Notes: generated by a model not told the origin, from the letters alone. A DNA stretch of 64,000 nucleotides from an uncultured Bacteroidia bacterium (GCA_903897145.1 CAIUAN010000038.1:186001-250000), one strand, 5' to 3'. Shown: positions 36,111 to 46,092, counted from the stretch's first letter. Program-made: numbers and translations.

Positions 36111-37235
36111 CTAAAGAACACCCTTCGTACTTGGCAGAGATTGCACAAAAGGATCTTTTCGAATAGCCATTTTAAGAGCTCTTGCAAAGGCTTTAAATAT
36201 TGATTCAATCTTATGATGTTCGTTTGAACCCTCTGCCTTAATGTTTAAGTTAGAAAGCGATGCATCAGAAAGTGATTTAAAGAAGTGAAAAAACATTTCT
36301 GTTGGCATATCGCCAACTTTTTCGCGGCTAAATTCAGCTTCCCAAACAATCCAGGGTCTTCCGCCAAAATCAACTGCCACCTGAGACAGACAATCATCCA
36401 TTGGCAGGCAATAACCATAACGTTCAATGCCCCGTTTATCACCAAGCGCTTTGCGAATAGCCTCACCTAAAGCGATTCCAGTATCTTCAATCGTATGGTG
36501 CTCATCAACGGCCAAATCACCTTTCACATTAATTGTTAGGTCACAACCAGAATGGCGACCTATTTGATCGAGCATATGATCGAAGAAAGCTAGACCAGTA
36601 TTAATTTTACATTTTCCTGTACCATCTAAATGAAGCTCGACATAAATATCGGTCTCAGCAGTTTTACGGCTTACCGTGGCAGAACGCTCGCCAATAGCTA
36701 AGAAATTATAGATCGCATCCCATTGATCTGTGATTAAGGCGCATGAATCTTGCAAACCTTCAGCGACGATCTTGTCCGATTGATCAACTGGCGCAAAGTA
36801 GATCCCTTTAGAACCTAAATTTTTTGCCAGAACAATATCTGTCAATCGATCACCAATAACAAATGAACCAGCTAAATCATACAAATCACTAAAATATTCG
36901 GTCAGCATCCCTGTCCCTGGTTTGCGATTGATTGAATTTGCCTCGGGCCTTGTTGGATCAATATGGATATTCGAAAATACAACACTCTCATTTTCGAAAG
37001 CCTTAATCATCATATTTTGTGCAGGCCAAAAAGTATCTTCAGGGAACGAAGCAGTGCCAAGTCCATCTTGATTGGTAACAATGACTAATTCAAAGCCAAG
37101 ATTTTTCTGGATATGATATAGATTTCGAAATACACCAGGAATAAACTCAAGTTTATCCAACGCGTCAACCTGCATATCACTTTTAGGTTCAACAATTAGC
37201 GTACCATCACGATCTATAAAAAGAATTTTTTTCAT
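36111..37235 (-). CDS. hisB: Histidinol-phosphatase / imidazoleglycerol-phosphate dehydratase
   Basis: A 374-residue bifunctional enzyme for steps 6 and 8. The N-terminal HAD phosphatase (about 1-165) has FIDRDGTL with nucleophile Asp8 and [14 protein letters not shown], plus a Cys-free zinc loop region; the C-terminal dehydratase (about 185-374) shows the metal motifs [15 protein letters not shown] and [16 protein letters not shown]. Length matches the E. coli-type fusion. hisC ends 142 bases upstream, a gap with no clear promoter or terminator. Confidence 0.97.
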   Translation of the reverse strand: MKKILFIDRDGTLIVEPKSDMQVDALDKLEFIPGVFRNLYHIQKNLGFELVIVTNQDGLGTASFPEDTFWPAQNMMIKAFENESVVFSNIHIDPTRPEANSINRKPGTGMLTEYFSDLYDLAGSFVIGDRLTDIVLAKNLGSKGIYFAPVDQSDKIVAEGLQDSCALITDQWDAIYNFLAIGERSATVSRKTAETDIYVELHLDGTGKCKINTGLAFFDHMLDQIGRHSGCDLTINVKGDLAVDEHHTIEDTGIALGEAIRKALGDKRGIERYGYCLPMDDCLSQVAVDFGGRPWIVWEAEFSREKVGDMPTEMFFHFFKSLSDASLSNLNIKAEGSNEHHKIESIFKAFARALKMAIRKDPFVQSLPSTKGVL

Positions 37236-37377
37236 ACTACCTATTTAAGTAATCCTATACTATTTTATTGCTAATAAGATCCCTATTCTAAAGTTAAGGA
37301 ATTGAATTCAAACAACTAATGAATTAATCTATATTATTATTGACAATCTTATTGATCTGCAAAAAACTATTTTAATC

Positions 37378-38415
37378 CTATATTAATTGATCTAACGCTT
37401 CCATTAAGGTTGCATTTTCTTCAGGTGATCCTATACTAATTCGCAAGCATCCTTCACAAAGTGAAATAGAGGAACGATCGCGAACTATGATCTGTTGATC
37501 TACCAAAAACTGATAGATCCCGCGCGGATCGTGCATCTGAACAAGTAAAAAATTAGCATCTGAGGGATAAACCTTTACCACAAATGGGTATGATTGAAGG
37601 TTCGTAATCATTTTCGCTCTTTCCTTAAGAATACTATCAACCCACTGATTTTTATTAGCTTCATTGGCCAATAATTCTAGGGCTTTTTGCTGAGTCAGAA
37701 TATTAATATTATATGGATATTTTATACGACTTAATACATCAATAATCTCAGGTGAAGCGAAAGCTATCCCTAAACGTAAGCCCGCCATTCCCCAGGCTTT
37801 AGAAAATGTCTGAAGGATAACTAGATTAGGATATTTAACAAGCAATGGAAGCAAACTTTTTTCAGGACAGAAATCGATGTAAGCCTCATCCAAAACCACT
37901 ATTCCTTTAAACTCTTCAATAATTTTCAATAAACCAGAGTTATCTAATGCATTCCCAGATGGATTATTGGGAGAACAGAGGAAAATCAGTTTTGTCTTTG
38001 GAGTAACTGCCTTTAAGACTGCTGCAGCATCGAGTTCAAAATCAGCACTTAAAGAGACATGAGCCACGGATATATTATTCGTATCAGCAGCCACTCTATA
38101 CATACCATAGGTAGGATTAATGGAGACTACCTGATCAAGGCCAGGCTCACAAAATGCTCTAAAAAGCAAATCGATAGGTTCATCGCTTCCATTACCCAGG
38201 AAAATATGCTCGACTGAAATATTTTTTAACGCACTAATTCGGTTTTTAAGTTCTCTTTGATGTGGATCAGGATAACGATTCCAAGGTGAGTTAAATGGGT
38301 TTTCATTGGCATCTAGAAACGCAGCAGCCTCTCCTGAGAATTCATCTCGAGCACTTGAATATGGTTTTAAATTGCGAATATTATCTCGCAGTAATTTAGT
38401 AAGATCTAAGCTCAT
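37378..38415 (-). CDS. hisC: Histidinol-phosphate aminotransferase
   Basis: A 345-residue class I PLP aminotransferase that converts imidazole acetol phosphate to histidinol phosphate. The PLP Lys is in LQTFSKAWGMAGLRLGIA, LCSPNNPSGN and VLDEAYIDF are the cofactor-contacting segments, and LRISIGSPEEN is the substrate-carboxylate Arg region. It follows hisD by 26 bases. Confidence 0.96.
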   Translation of the reverse strand: MSLDLTKLLRDNIRNLKPYSSARDEFSGEAAAFLDANENPFNSPWNRYPDPHQRELKNRISALKNISVEHIFLGNGSDEPIDLLFRAFCEPGLDQVVSINPTYGMYRVAADTNNISVAHVSLSADFELDAAAVLKAVTPKTKLIFLCSPNNPSGNALDNSGLLKIIEEFKGIVVLDEAYIDFCPEKSLLPLLVKYPNLVILQTFSKAWGMAGLRLGIAFASPEIIDVLSRIKYPYNINILTQQKALELLANEANKNQWVDSILKERAKMITNLQSYPFVVKVYPSDANFLLVQMHDPRGIYQFLVDQQIIVRDRSSISLCEGCLRISIGSPEENATLMEALDQLI

Positions 38416-38441
38416 AGTTTAATGTTTCGATAAATGAAAAA

Positions 38442-39737
38442 CTATTTATCGCCCTTTTTAATGGACTTGATTCGCAATGATACAGCATTTTTATGTGCAA
38501 AAAGTTGCTCTGCCTGAGCCATCTCTTCAATAACTGGACCAAGATTCAGCATGCCTTCTTTGGTGATCTCTTGAAAAGTAATTTTCTTTGAGAAGCTATC
38601 TAAACCAACACCGCTCATCGATTTAGCCCAGCCGTTAGTTGGCAAAATATGGTTCGTACCAGAGGCGTAGTCACCAGCACTCTCTGGGGTATAATTTCCG
38701 ATAAACACAGAACCTGCATTGGTTATTCGTTCTGCAAGTGCTCCAGCATCCTTCGTAGAGATTATCAAATGTTCTGGTGCATAATAGTTTATAAATCCAA
38801 GCATCTCTTCCGTGTCATTTACAAGAACAGCGCGACTATTATCAAGAGCTTTGGCGGCAATATCGGCCCTGGGAAGAGCTTTTAGCTGCTTGCCCATCAC
38901 TTTGACAACCTCTTTGATTAACTGCTCATTGGTTGTAATCAATATAACCTGACTATCAGGTCCATGTTCGGCTTGAGACAATAAATCGGCAGCGATAAAT
39001 TCAGGATTTGCAGTTTCATCAGCCATAACAGCGACCTCAGAAGGGCCTGCAGGCATATCAATTGCACAATCAGACATAGCCACAAATTGCTTTGCAGCAG
39101 TGACCCATGAATTACCAGGCCCAAAAATCTTATCGACCTTCGGAATCGATTCTGTACCATATGCCATGGCACCAACAGCTTGCATTCCACCAATCTTATA
39201 GATCTCTGTGATGTGACACACAGATGCGGCAAAAAGTATAGCTGGATGTATTTTCCCCGAACGATCAGGCGGAGAACAAAGAACCACATTGTTGCAACCC
39301 GCAATCATAGCTGGGATACCCAACATCAAGACTGTTGAAAATAAAGGAGCCGTTCCACCTGGAATATAAAGTCCAACCCGATCGATTGGCACTGATTTCT
39401 GCCAACATTTCACCCCTGGCATAGTCTCAACCACATGACGAGTTAGTTTCTGTGCCATGTGAAACGTATCAATATTTTGCGCCGCTACCTGAATAGCTCT
39501 TTTCAATTCAGGGGCAAGACTATCCACAGCCTCTTTAATCTCTTCATCTGAAACCTTAAAGTTGGCGACATCAACATGGTCAAATTGAAGGGTGAATTTT
39601 CGTACTGCTTGATCGCCATCCTCACGGATTTTCAACATGACCTTGCGTACCGTTTCAATTTTATCTAAGAAATCTGCCGTAGGCCTTTCAGTTATAGCTG
39701 GCCACGACTTTAAAAGAGGAAATCGGTAGATCTGCAT
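38442..39737 (-). CDS. hisD: Histidinol dehydrogenase
   Basis: A 431-residue zinc enzyme for the last two oxidations to histidine. Conserved segments include VGLYIPGGTAPLFSTVLM, KIFGPGNSWVTAAKQFV, LLSQAEHGPDSQVIL with the Gln/His metal ligands, and YAPEHLII. The length is typical. It is the second gene of the operon, 11 bases after hisG. Confidence 0.98.
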   Translation of the reverse strand: MQIYRFPLLKSWPAITERPTADFLDKIETVRKVMLKIREDGDQAVRKFTLQFDHVDVANFKVSDEEIKEAVDSLAPELKRAIQVAAQNIDTFHMAQKLTRHVVETMPGVKCWQKSVPIDRVGLYIPGGTAPLFSTVLMLGIPAMIAGCNNVVLCSPPDRSGKIHPAILFAASVCHITEIYKIGGMQAVGAMAYGTESIPKVDKIFGPGNSWVTAAKQFVAMSDCAIDMPAGPSEVAVMADETANPEFIAADLLSQAEHGPDSQVILITTNEQLIKEVVKVMGKQLKALPRADIAAKALDNSRAVLVNDTEEMLGFINYYAPEHLIISTKDAGALAERITNAGSVFIGNYTPESAGDYASGTNHILPTNGWAKSMSGVGLDSFSKKITFQEITKEGMLNLGPVIEEMAQAEQLFAHKNAVSLRIKSIKKGDK

Positions 39738-39748
39738 AGTGCTAAAAT

Positions 39749-40609
39749 TTACAAAATCATTTTTTCGATAGGCAAAACTAAAATTCCTTCAGCGCCACTT
39801 CTTTTCAAGTTGCCAATTACAACCCAAAACTCACTCTCATTGATCACAGAATGTAAAGAGCTCCAGCCGCTTCGTGCCAAAGGCATAATCGTAGGGGAGG
39901 TCATCCCAGGAAGAACTTTAATAATTTGTTCCAATTTATCATTCGGGGCATTTAGCATAATATACTTCTTGCCTCTCCCCTTTTCAACAGATTCGATACG
40001 GAAAATTAGCTCGTCGAGAATTGCCTGTTTTTCTTTAGATAGATTAGGAGTTGCTACTAATACAGCCTCAGACTCCATCACGGTATAAACCTCTTTTAAT
40101 CGATTGCTTACCAACGTACTTCCAGAGCTTACGATATCAAAGATAGCATCAGCAAGACCGATCCCTGGTGCTATCTCTACAGATCCAGCAATAAAATGGA
40201 TGTTTGCGGTGATCTTATGCTCTTCAAGAAAAGTTTTTAATATTCGGGGATAAGAGGTAGCTATTTTCTTTCCAGAAAACCATTCTAATCCTTGATAATC
40301 AACATCTTTTGGAATTGCCAAGGAGAGTCTGCATTTACTAAATCCTAAATGCTTCACCGTCTCAACGAGCTGACCTTGTTCCATCACCTCATTTTTACCG
40401 ACAATACCGATATCGGCCACTCCATCTGACACACATTGAGGAATATCATCGTCGCGCAAGAATAGCGCTTCCAGCGGAAAATTCTTAGCAGCAGAGATTA
40501 ACCTACGGCTACTTGAAACTAGTTTAATACCTGTTTCTGACAACAGCGACATTGAATCTTCATTCAATCGACCTTTAGTCTGTATTGCAACTCTTAATAT
40601 TGAATCCAT
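39749..40609 (-). CDS. hisG: ATP phosphoribosyltransferase, long form
   Basis: A 286-residue HisG catalysing the first committed step. The catalytic part shows AIQTKGRLNEDSMSLL, VADIGIVGKNEV and the PRPP loop DAIFDIVSSGSTLVSNRL; the extra C-terminal domain (about 215-286, containing KVLPGMTSPTIMPLA) is the feedback-inhibition domain of the long, HisZ-independent form. It is the first structural gene behind the attenuator at 40621-40743, so histidine should act on both enzyme and transcription. Confidence 0.97.
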   Translation of the reverse strand: MDSILRVAIQTKGRLNEDSMSLLSETGIKLVSSSRRLISAAKNFPLEALFLRDDDIPQCVSDGVADIGIVGKNEVMEQGQLVETVKHLGFSKCRLSLAIPKDVDYQGLEWFSGKKIATSYPRILKTFLEEHKITANIHFIAGSVEIAPGIGLADAIFDIVSSGSTLVSNRLKEVYTVMESEAVLVATPNLSKEKQAILDELIFRIESVEKGRGKKYIMLNAPNDKLEQIIKVLPGMTSPTIMPLARSGWSSLHSVINESEFWVVIGNLKRSGAEGILVLPIEKMIL

Positions 40610-40620
40610 GGTAATAAATT

Positions 40621-40653
40621 AAAAAAGGCTCACCTGAATAAAAAGGTAAGCCT
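40621..40653 (-). terminator. his attenuator terminator (segments 3:4)
   Basis: On the minus strand GGCTTACC (within 40643-40651) pairs with GGTGAGCC (40627-40634), 8 bp with one G-T wobble, followed at once by TTTTTT (40621-40626). It lies only 12 bases before the hisG start. This hairpin is exclusive with the pairing of segment 3 to segment 2 (40692-40700), as in classical amino-acid attenuators. Confidence 0.85.
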
Positions 40654-40710
40654 GTGTTTTTTGTCTTTTGATTATGGACGCATCACCGCAAGCTCACCTT
40701 AAGGTAAGTG
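40643..40710 (-). promoter_or_regulatory. his attenuator alternative hairpins (segments 1:2 and 2:3)
   Basis: Segment 1 (CTTACCTT, 40701-40708) pairs with segment 2 (AAGGTGAGC, 40692-40700). The hairpin extends through CATCAC of the His codons to GTGATG just past segment 2. Segment 2 also pairs over 9 bp with segment 3 (GCTTACCTT, 40643-40651), which would stop the 3:4 terminator. A ribosome stalled on the His codons would cover segment 1 and free 2 to pair with 3, permitting hisG transcription. Confidence 0.8.
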
Positions 40711-40743
40711 ATGATGGCCGTTATGAATAATGAGTACTTGCAT
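40699..40743 (-). CDS. hisL: Histidine-operon leader peptide
   Basis: A 14-codon frame encodes MQVLIIHNGHHHLP and then TAA. Four of 14 codons are His (CAT, CAT, CAT, CAC), three in a row. It starts 134 bases before hisG on the same strand and ends inside the first hairpin of the attenuator. A -7-like element TAAGTTTG (40760-40767 on the minus strand) lies just upstream, without a well-spaced -33. No Shine-Dalgarno sequence is visible, as usual in this phylum. The role follows the His-codon stalling principle known for enteric hisL; the symbol is used by analogy. Confidence 0.85.
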   Translation of the reverse strand: MQVLIIHNGHHHLP

Positions 40744-40841
40744 ATCGTATATTATCTTGCAAACTTAGTTAAAAAACAGATTAGTTCTACTAAACAAAGG
40801 GATGAAATGTTAAATAAAAATTAAACTTACCCTTCTAACAT

Positions 40842-41906
40842 CTAAAATTGCAATCCCTCAAGCAAACGAATATAAGTTTTTATCCCATTCTGTATTTCTG
40901 AGATTAAGATATACTCATTCGCAGTATGTGAACGGGCAGAGTCACCTGGTCCCATTTTTATAGATGGGTAAGGGATCACAGCCTGGTCAGATGTGGTTGG
41001 AGAGCCATAGATTTCCAACCCTAATTCGATACCCCTTTTTACCAAAGGATGCTCTGGATTAATGCCTGAAGAGTTTAAACGGAAAGAGCGAGGTGTAACT
41101 TCAGCCTCAATCAGGTTAACGATCACCTTATAAACCTGATCGTTTGAATAAAACTCATTCGTGCGCACATCTAATACAAATCGACATGAATCGGGGACCA
41201 CATTGTGTTGATGACCAGCCTCAATTTGCGTAACTGTCATTTTCACAGGTCCTAATAGCTCAGACTCGAGAGGGAACTTATAATTTTCAAGGATTTGAAT
41301 ATCCCGAATCGCCTTATAGATTGCATTGTCACCTTCATTTCGTGCAGCATGACCAGCCTTACCTTTCGCTTCACAATCTAATACGATCAAACCCTTTTCT
41401 GCTACTGCAATATTCATTTGTGTTGGCTCACCAACAATAGCTAAGTCTATCTTACCAAGTTGATCTAGAACCGAGGCAACGCCAAATTCGCCTGAAATCT
41501 CCTCTTCCGCACTCACACAAAAAATCAAGTTAAAGGGCAAGGAGGTCGAATCATGAAAATAACGAAAAGCGCCTAACAACGATACCACAGAAGCTCCTGC
41601 ATCATTGCTACCTAAACCCGTCAATCGATCACCCTCAACCGTAGCCTTAAATGGGTCGTAGGTCCACCCATGATTGGAACGAACCGTATCCATGTGAGAA
41701 TTGAATAAAATCACAGGTTTTGATTCTACCCAATACTTACTTCGAATCCATATATTATGTCTACTTCTAGTCGGCGCTAAACCCCAAGAAGTTAGTTTTT
41801 GTTCGATATAATCAGCAACATCTTTCTCTTCCCGACTTAAAGAGGGAGTTTCGATCATTGCTTTTAAAAGCTCAACGCTATCTGATATAATTTGTTCTGT
41901 CTGCAT
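40842..41906 (-). CDS. argE: N-acylornithine/N-acylcitrulline deacylase (ArgE-like, M20 family)
   Basis: A 354-residue M20-family zinc hydrolase. Metal-ligand motifs are LFNSHMDTVRSNHGW, GLGSNDAGASVVSLLG, CVSAEEEISGEFG and VGEPTQM, and MGPGDSARSHTANEYI gives the C-terminal ligand. Because the transcarbamylase two genes upstream is of the N-acylornithine type, the substrate here should be N-acetyl- or N-succinyl-citrulline, not acetylornithine. The stop is near the end of the arginine/proline cluster; its frame follows argB by two bases. No terminator was recognised between it and the his promoter region (40744-40841). Confidence 0.92.
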   Translation of the reverse strand: MQTEQIISDSVELLKAMIETPSLSREEKDVADYIEQKLTSWGLAPTRSRHNIWIRSKYWVESKPVILFNSHMDTVRSNHGWTYDPFKATVEGDRLTGLGSNDAGASVVSLLGAFRYFHDSTSLPFNLIFCVSAEEEISGEFGVASVLDQLGKIDLAIVGEPTQMNIAVAEKGLIVLDCEAKGKAGHAARNEGDNAIYKAIRDIQILENYKFPLESELLGPVKMTVTQIEAGHQHNVVPDSCRFVLDVRTNEFYSNDQVYKVIVNLIEAEVTPRSFRLNSSGINPEHPLVKRGIELGLEIYGSPTTSDQAVIPYPSIKMGPGDSARSHTANEYILISEIQNGIKTYIRLLEGLQF

Positions 41907-41908
41907 GG

Positions 41909-42685
41909 TTAAAGCACTAATCTAGTTCCTCTTAATCCGCCAGAGATACCCTGAGCATTTGTTATCACAACAGCCGTAACCCCTTGACGAAGGGCATTAA
42001 ATCCACTCTCTACTTTTGGGATCATCCCACCAGATATCACCCCTTGTTCCTTTAGCTCTTCAAAGAGCACCGGATCTATCTCCGGAATAACTGATTTGTC
42101 ATCGGTTGGATCGAGTAAAACGCCTGGCTTCTCAAAACAAAAGATCAAGCGCAGCTCATACTTTCCGCATAATGTTTTAGCTAATTCAGAAGCGATGGTA
42201 TCTGCATTAGTATTTAGCAGCGATCCTTTTCCGTCGTGAGTAATTGGAGCGACTACTGGAACGGCACCCATCCCAATTAATTCAGATATTGCCTGTGCAT
42301 TAACCCAGTTGACATCTCCAACAAATCCATAATCAATAGCACCAACAGGACGTTTAACCGCCCTAATAATATCTAGATCAGCACCTGTTAAACCAATGGC
42401 ATTATTACCATGTGCCTGCAAGCCTGCTACAATAGTTTTGTTCACAAGGCCAGCATAAACCATCGTGGCTACCTTTAGTGTTTCCTCATCGGTAATCCGA
42501 CGTCCATCAACGATTTTAGTCTCAATACCAAGCTTTTCAGCTAATGCAGTCGCACTGCGGCCTCCTCCATGAACAAGAATTTTACCTCCAGCAATACGAG
42601 AGAAATCCTTTAATAAGGCACTTAAAGAGCCTGGCTCTTCAACAATCTGCCCACCTACTTTTATGATTATCAAATGTTCTCTCAT
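41909..42685 (-). CDS. argB: N-acylglutamate kinase
   Basis: A 258-residue amino-acid kinase fold enzyme that phosphorylates N-acetyl- (or N-succinyl-) glutamate. IIIKVGGQIVEEPG is the ATP-binding start, KILVHGGGRSATALAEKLG the substrate loop, and LLNTNADTIASELA the nucleotide region. The GGGRSA variant (usually GGGP) occurs in this phylum and may reflect the acyl group handled. Its start overlaps the argF' stop by four bases (ATGA). Confidence 0.95.
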   Translation of the reverse strand: MREHLIIIKVGGQIVEEPGSLSALLKDFSRIAGGKILVHGGGRSATALAEKLGIETKIVDGRRITDEETLKVATMVYAGLVNKTIVAGLQAHGNNAIGLTGADLDIIRAVKRPVGAIDYGFVGDVNWVNAQAISELIGMGAVPVVAPITHDGKGSLLNTNADTIASELAKTLCGKYELRLIFCFEKPGVLLDPTDDKSVIPEIDPVLFEELKEQGVISGGMIPKVESGFNALRQGVTAVVITNAQGISGGLRGTRLVL

Positions 42686-43632
42686 AGCAATCCTTCCAAT
42701 ATAAGTTTCAATATTGTCTGGGCCGAATATACGCGATTTTCTGCTTCTTCGACAACAATTGACGAAGAACTATCAAGAACTTCATCCGTAACAATCATAT
42801 TCCGACGAACTGGAAGGCAATGCATAAATTTAGCCTTGTTGGTTAGGGCCATTTTTTGCGCAGTGACTGTCCAATTTAAGTCTTTGGATAAGATCTCTCC
42901 ATATTTTGTATAAGACGACCAGTTTTTAGCATAGATAAAATCAGCACCTTCGAACGCCTTATCTTGATTGTACTCTACTTCAATATCTCCCATAAAAAAA
43001 GGATCCAACTCGTAACCAGAAGGATGAGTAACTACCAAATCATAATCGGTGTGGCGCATCCATTCCACAAATGAGTTCGGAACGGCTTGAGGCAATGCCC
43101 TTGGATGAGGTGCCCAAGATAAGACAACCTTAGGACGAGCTATTTTTTTATGTTCTTCGATAGTCAAATGATCAGCAAAACTTTGCAAGGGATGGCGGGT
43201 AGCTGCCTCCATGCTCACAACCGGAACGCCAGAATATTGAATAAATTGATTAATAATTTTCTCGGCATAATCAGCTTCGCGATCTTCTAAATCAGCGAAA
43301 GCTCGAACACCGATAATATCGCAGAAACGACCAATAACAGGTATTGCTTCGCGCAAATGTTCTGCTTTATCGCCATCCATGATCACGCCAAGTTCACTCT
43401 CCATGCGCCATCCATCCTGATTGACATTTAAAACCATGGTATTCATCCCCAAATTCATTGCTGCCTTTTGCGTGCTAAGTCGAGTACGCAGACTTGCATT
43501 AAAAAAGATCAGAACGATGGTTTTATTCTTACCAAGATGTTGATGTCCAAAAGGATTATTTTTAATCTCTCGGGCCATTTTAATTGCCTCTGTTAAAGAT
43601 GGAAGGTCATAAACCGAAGTAAAATGTCGCAT
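42682..43632 (-). CDS. argF': N-acylornithine transcarbamylase (ArgF')
   Basis: A 316-residue transcarbamylase of the Bacteroidota acetyl/succinyl-ornithine type. The carbamoyl-phosphate loop reads FNASLRTRLSTQ instead of STRTR, and the ornithine-OTCase SMG loop is absent; MEAATRHPLQSFADHLTI and FMHCLPVRRNMIV are present. At the position that separates succinyl- (Pro90) from acetyl-specific (Glu92) enzymes this protein has Ala90 (MDGDKAEHL). Published swaps at that residue suggest that small non-acidic residues accept succinylornithine. It makes N-acylcitrulline from carbamoyl phosphate supplied by the divergent carAB. It is followed directly by argB. Confidence 0.93.
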   Translation of the reverse strand: MRHFTSVYDLPSLTEAIKMAREIKNNPFGHQHLGKNKTIVLIFFNASLRTRLSTQKAAMNLGMNTMVLNVNQDGWRMESELGVIMDGDKAEHLREAIPVIGRFCDIIGVRAFADLEDREADYAEKIINQFIQYSGVPVVSMEAATRHPLQSFADHLTIEEHKKIARPKVVLSWAPHPRALPQAVPNSFVEWMRHTDYDLVVTHPSGYELDPFFMGDIEVEYNQDKAFEGADFIYAKNWSSYTKYGEILSKDLNWTVTAQKMALTNKAKFMHCLPVRRNMIVTDEVLDSSSSIVVEEAENRVYSAQTILKLILEGLL

Positions 43633-43671
43633 AATAAACTGTAATGATATATAATCTTAAATGTTATACTC

Positions 43672-44919
43672 TTATGAACGAACCTGTCCGTCTCCCTCAA
43701 CTAGCCATTTATAACTCGTTAACTCTTCAAGTGCCATAGGACCTCTCGCATGCAATTTCTGTGTACTTATTCCAATCTCAGCGCCAAGACCGAATTGAGA
43801 ACCATCGGTAAATGCTGTACTTGCATTCACAAATACGGCTGCGGCATCCACAATTTTCAGAAAGCGATCACAATTTTCTTTATTTTCAGAGACAATAGCC
43901 TCACTATGTTTGGAGCTATATTTAGCAATATGAGTCATCGCTTCCTCAAATGTAGAGACTGTTTTAATCGACATTTTATAAGATAAAAACTCAGTCCCAA
44001 ACGATTCATCCGTAGCTTGATTTAACAGCCTTTCAGGATAAATACCATCAAGGGCATCGTATGAAGCCTTATCTGCAAAGATCTCCACTTCACTCTCCAA
44101 TAACAAATCAGTGATTTGTTTTAAATGAGCCAACCTAGAGCGGTGAATAATCAAACAATCAAGCGCATTACAGACACTAACACGTCGCACCTTGGCATTA
44201 TTTATGATCTGAACACCTTTTGAAAGATCTCCAAACTCATCAAAATAAGTATGACAAATTCCAGCACCAGTCTCAATAACTGGAATCGTGGCATGCTCTC
44301 TAACATAATCGATCAACCCCTGACTTCCACGAGGTATAATTAAATCGACATAACCTCTAGCATGCAATAATTCAGTTGTCGCTTCTCGGCCAGCAGGAAG
44401 CAAAGCCAAGATATCTGGATTTATATGATTTACAGTTAGTATATTATGAATAATGCTTACAATTGCTTCATTTGAATGAAAAGCATCGCTACCACCTTTT
44501 AGAATGCATGCATTACCTGATTTCAGACAAAGCGAGAAAACATCAAAAGAGACATTTGGTCTTGCTTCGTAGATGATTCCAATAACCCCAAATGGAACAC
44601 TAACTTTTGATATTTTTAGTCCATTAGGACGTTCCACATCAAAAAGAGTCCGACCTAATGGAGAGGGCAAGAAAGCCACGTTACGAATGTCGTCTGCGAT
44701 ATTTTTGATCCGTTCGGCCGTGAGTTTAAGGCGATCGTATTTGGGATCTGAATCCTCCATACGAATTAAATCCTTCTGATTCTCACGAAGGATAAAGGCC
44801 GTACTTTTCTCGGCAGCATCAGCGATTTTCAAGAGAATCTCGTTGATCTTATTAACGCTTAGCAGGTTTAGTTCTCTGCTTGCGTTTAAGGTATTTTCAA
44901 ATTGCTGATGAAAATTCAT
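43672..44919 (-). CDS. proA: Glutamate-5-semialdehyde dehydrogenase
   Basis: A 415-residue gamma-glutamyl phosphate reductase, the second enzyme of proline synthesis. [20 protein letters not shown] and [18 protein letters not shown] are the NADPH regions, and [16 protein letters not shown] includes the catalytic Cys. It follows proB by six bases and precedes argF' by 39, tying proline and arginine synthesis in one run. Confidence 0.97.
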   Translation of the reverse strand: MNFHQQFENTLNASRELNLLSVNKINEILLKIADAAEKSTAFILRENQKDLIRMEDSDPKYDRLKLTAERIKNIADDIRNVAFLPSPLGRTLFDVERPNGLKISKVSVPFGVIGIIYEARPNVSFDVFSLCLKSGNACILKGGSDAFHSNEAIVSIIHNILTVNHINPDILALLPAGREATTELLHARGYVDLIIPRGSQGLIDYVREHATIPVIETGAGICHTYFDEFGDLSKGVQIINNAKVRRVSVCNALDCLIIHRSRLAHLKQITDLLLESEVEIFADKASYDALDGIYPERLLNQATDESFGTEFLSYKMSIKTVSTFEEAMTHIAKYSSKHSEAIVSENKENCDRFLKIVDAAAVFVNASTAFTDGSQFGLGAEIGISTQKLHARGPMALEELTSYKWLVEGDGQVRS

Positions 44920-44925
44920 AATATC

Positions 44926-46011
44926 TCAAATCAAATATAAATAGTCGTAATGGATAAAAGGTTTCGAAACCTTGCCTCCCATCTCTTTCGATACCTCATC
45001 AGAGGAAAATGATGCTTTTCCTAAACCTACTAAATTTCCTTTGGCGTCTTTTACGCGCACAATATCTCCCTCTTTAAAGAATCCAGAAACAGATACAATA
45101 CCAATTAACAAAACGCTTACGGCATGATCGGAAAGCAACCGTTCAAGAGCACCATTATTAATAACCACCTCCCCTTTTGCAAAATCATCAGAGTGCGCAA
45201 GCCATTTTTTCACACCAGTCGATTTCTTCTTAGATGGTATAAAATGGGTATGTGGTATGGCATCTTTAGACGTTAGAAGATCCACTAAGATATGATCCTT
45301 CATACCATTGGCAATATGAACAGAAACACCCTGACTTGCTAGCTTAGAAGCGATATGAAACTTAGTCAACATTCCACCTCTGCCGAAATTAGACTTCTTA
45401 CCAGAAACAGCCTCAATATTCATGGTCTCGCCATGATTAATTGTTGCGACAAGTTTACTTTCTGGATTCTCAGGTGATCCGGTATAAACACCATTGACAT
45501 TGGTTAAGATCACTAAGGCCTCCATATCCATCATGGAAGCAATTAGACCAGAAAGCTCATCGTTATCGGTAAACATCAGTTCGGTCACTGAAATCGTATC
45601 GTTTTCATTAACCACTGGGACCACTCCATTATCAAGCAGGGTGGTCATGCAGTTTCGCATATTTAAATAATGTAGACGATCGCTGAAATTCTCTTTAGTC
45701 GTTAATACCTGCGCGCAGGTAATGTCATTTGAACGAAATAGATCAGCATATTGATTGATTAATTTCACCTGACCCACAGCCGACCATAGCTGACGACTTG
45801 ATACTGGATCGAGCTTGCGCTTTAATTCAACTTCTGCGCGTCCAGCAGCTACGGCTCCTGAAGTGACTAGAATAACTTGCAAACCTAATTTACGCAATTC
45901 AGTTATCTGATCGACAATATGAGCCATCCGCGACACATTAAGCATCCCTTGGTCATTTGTCAGCACATTACTGCCAACTTTTACAACTATCTTATTATAC
46001 AACAGGGACAT
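44926..46011 (-). CDS. proB: Glutamate 5-kinase
   Basis: The product begins MSLLYNKIVVKVGSNVLT when started at the ATG 46009-46011 (361 residues); a longer frame from 46077 adds 22 Cys-rich residues that do not belong. The N-terminal amino-acid kinase domain has VILVTSGAVAAGRAEV and PVVNENDTISVTELMFTDND, and the C-terminal PUA domain (about 275-361) completes the usual ProB form. It makes gamma-glutamyl phosphate for ProA. Confidence 0.96.
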   Translation of the reverse strand: MSLLYNKIVVKVGSNVLTNDQGMLNVSRMAHIVDQITELRKLGLQVILVTSGAVAAGRAEVELKRKLDPVSSRQLWSAVGQVKLINQYADLFRSNDITCAQVLTTKENFSDRLHYLNMRNCMTTLLDNGVVPVVNENDTISVTELMFTDNDELSGLIASMMDMEALVILTNVNGVYTGSPENPESKLVATINHGETMNIEAVSGKKSNFGRGGMLTKFHIASKLASQGVSVHIANGMKDHILVDLLTSKDAIPHTHFIPSKKKSTGVKKWLAHSDDFAKGEVVINNGALERLLSDHAVSVLLIGIVSVSGFFKEGDIVRVKDAKGNLVGLGKASFSSDEVSKEMGGKVSKPFIHYDYLYLI

Positions 46012-46092
46012 ATCAGCGTTACAATTACAACGAGTGCATGTTAAAAGATAAAAAACAGGTGACTGAATCAGTCTCAACCCTTCAATTTGAAA

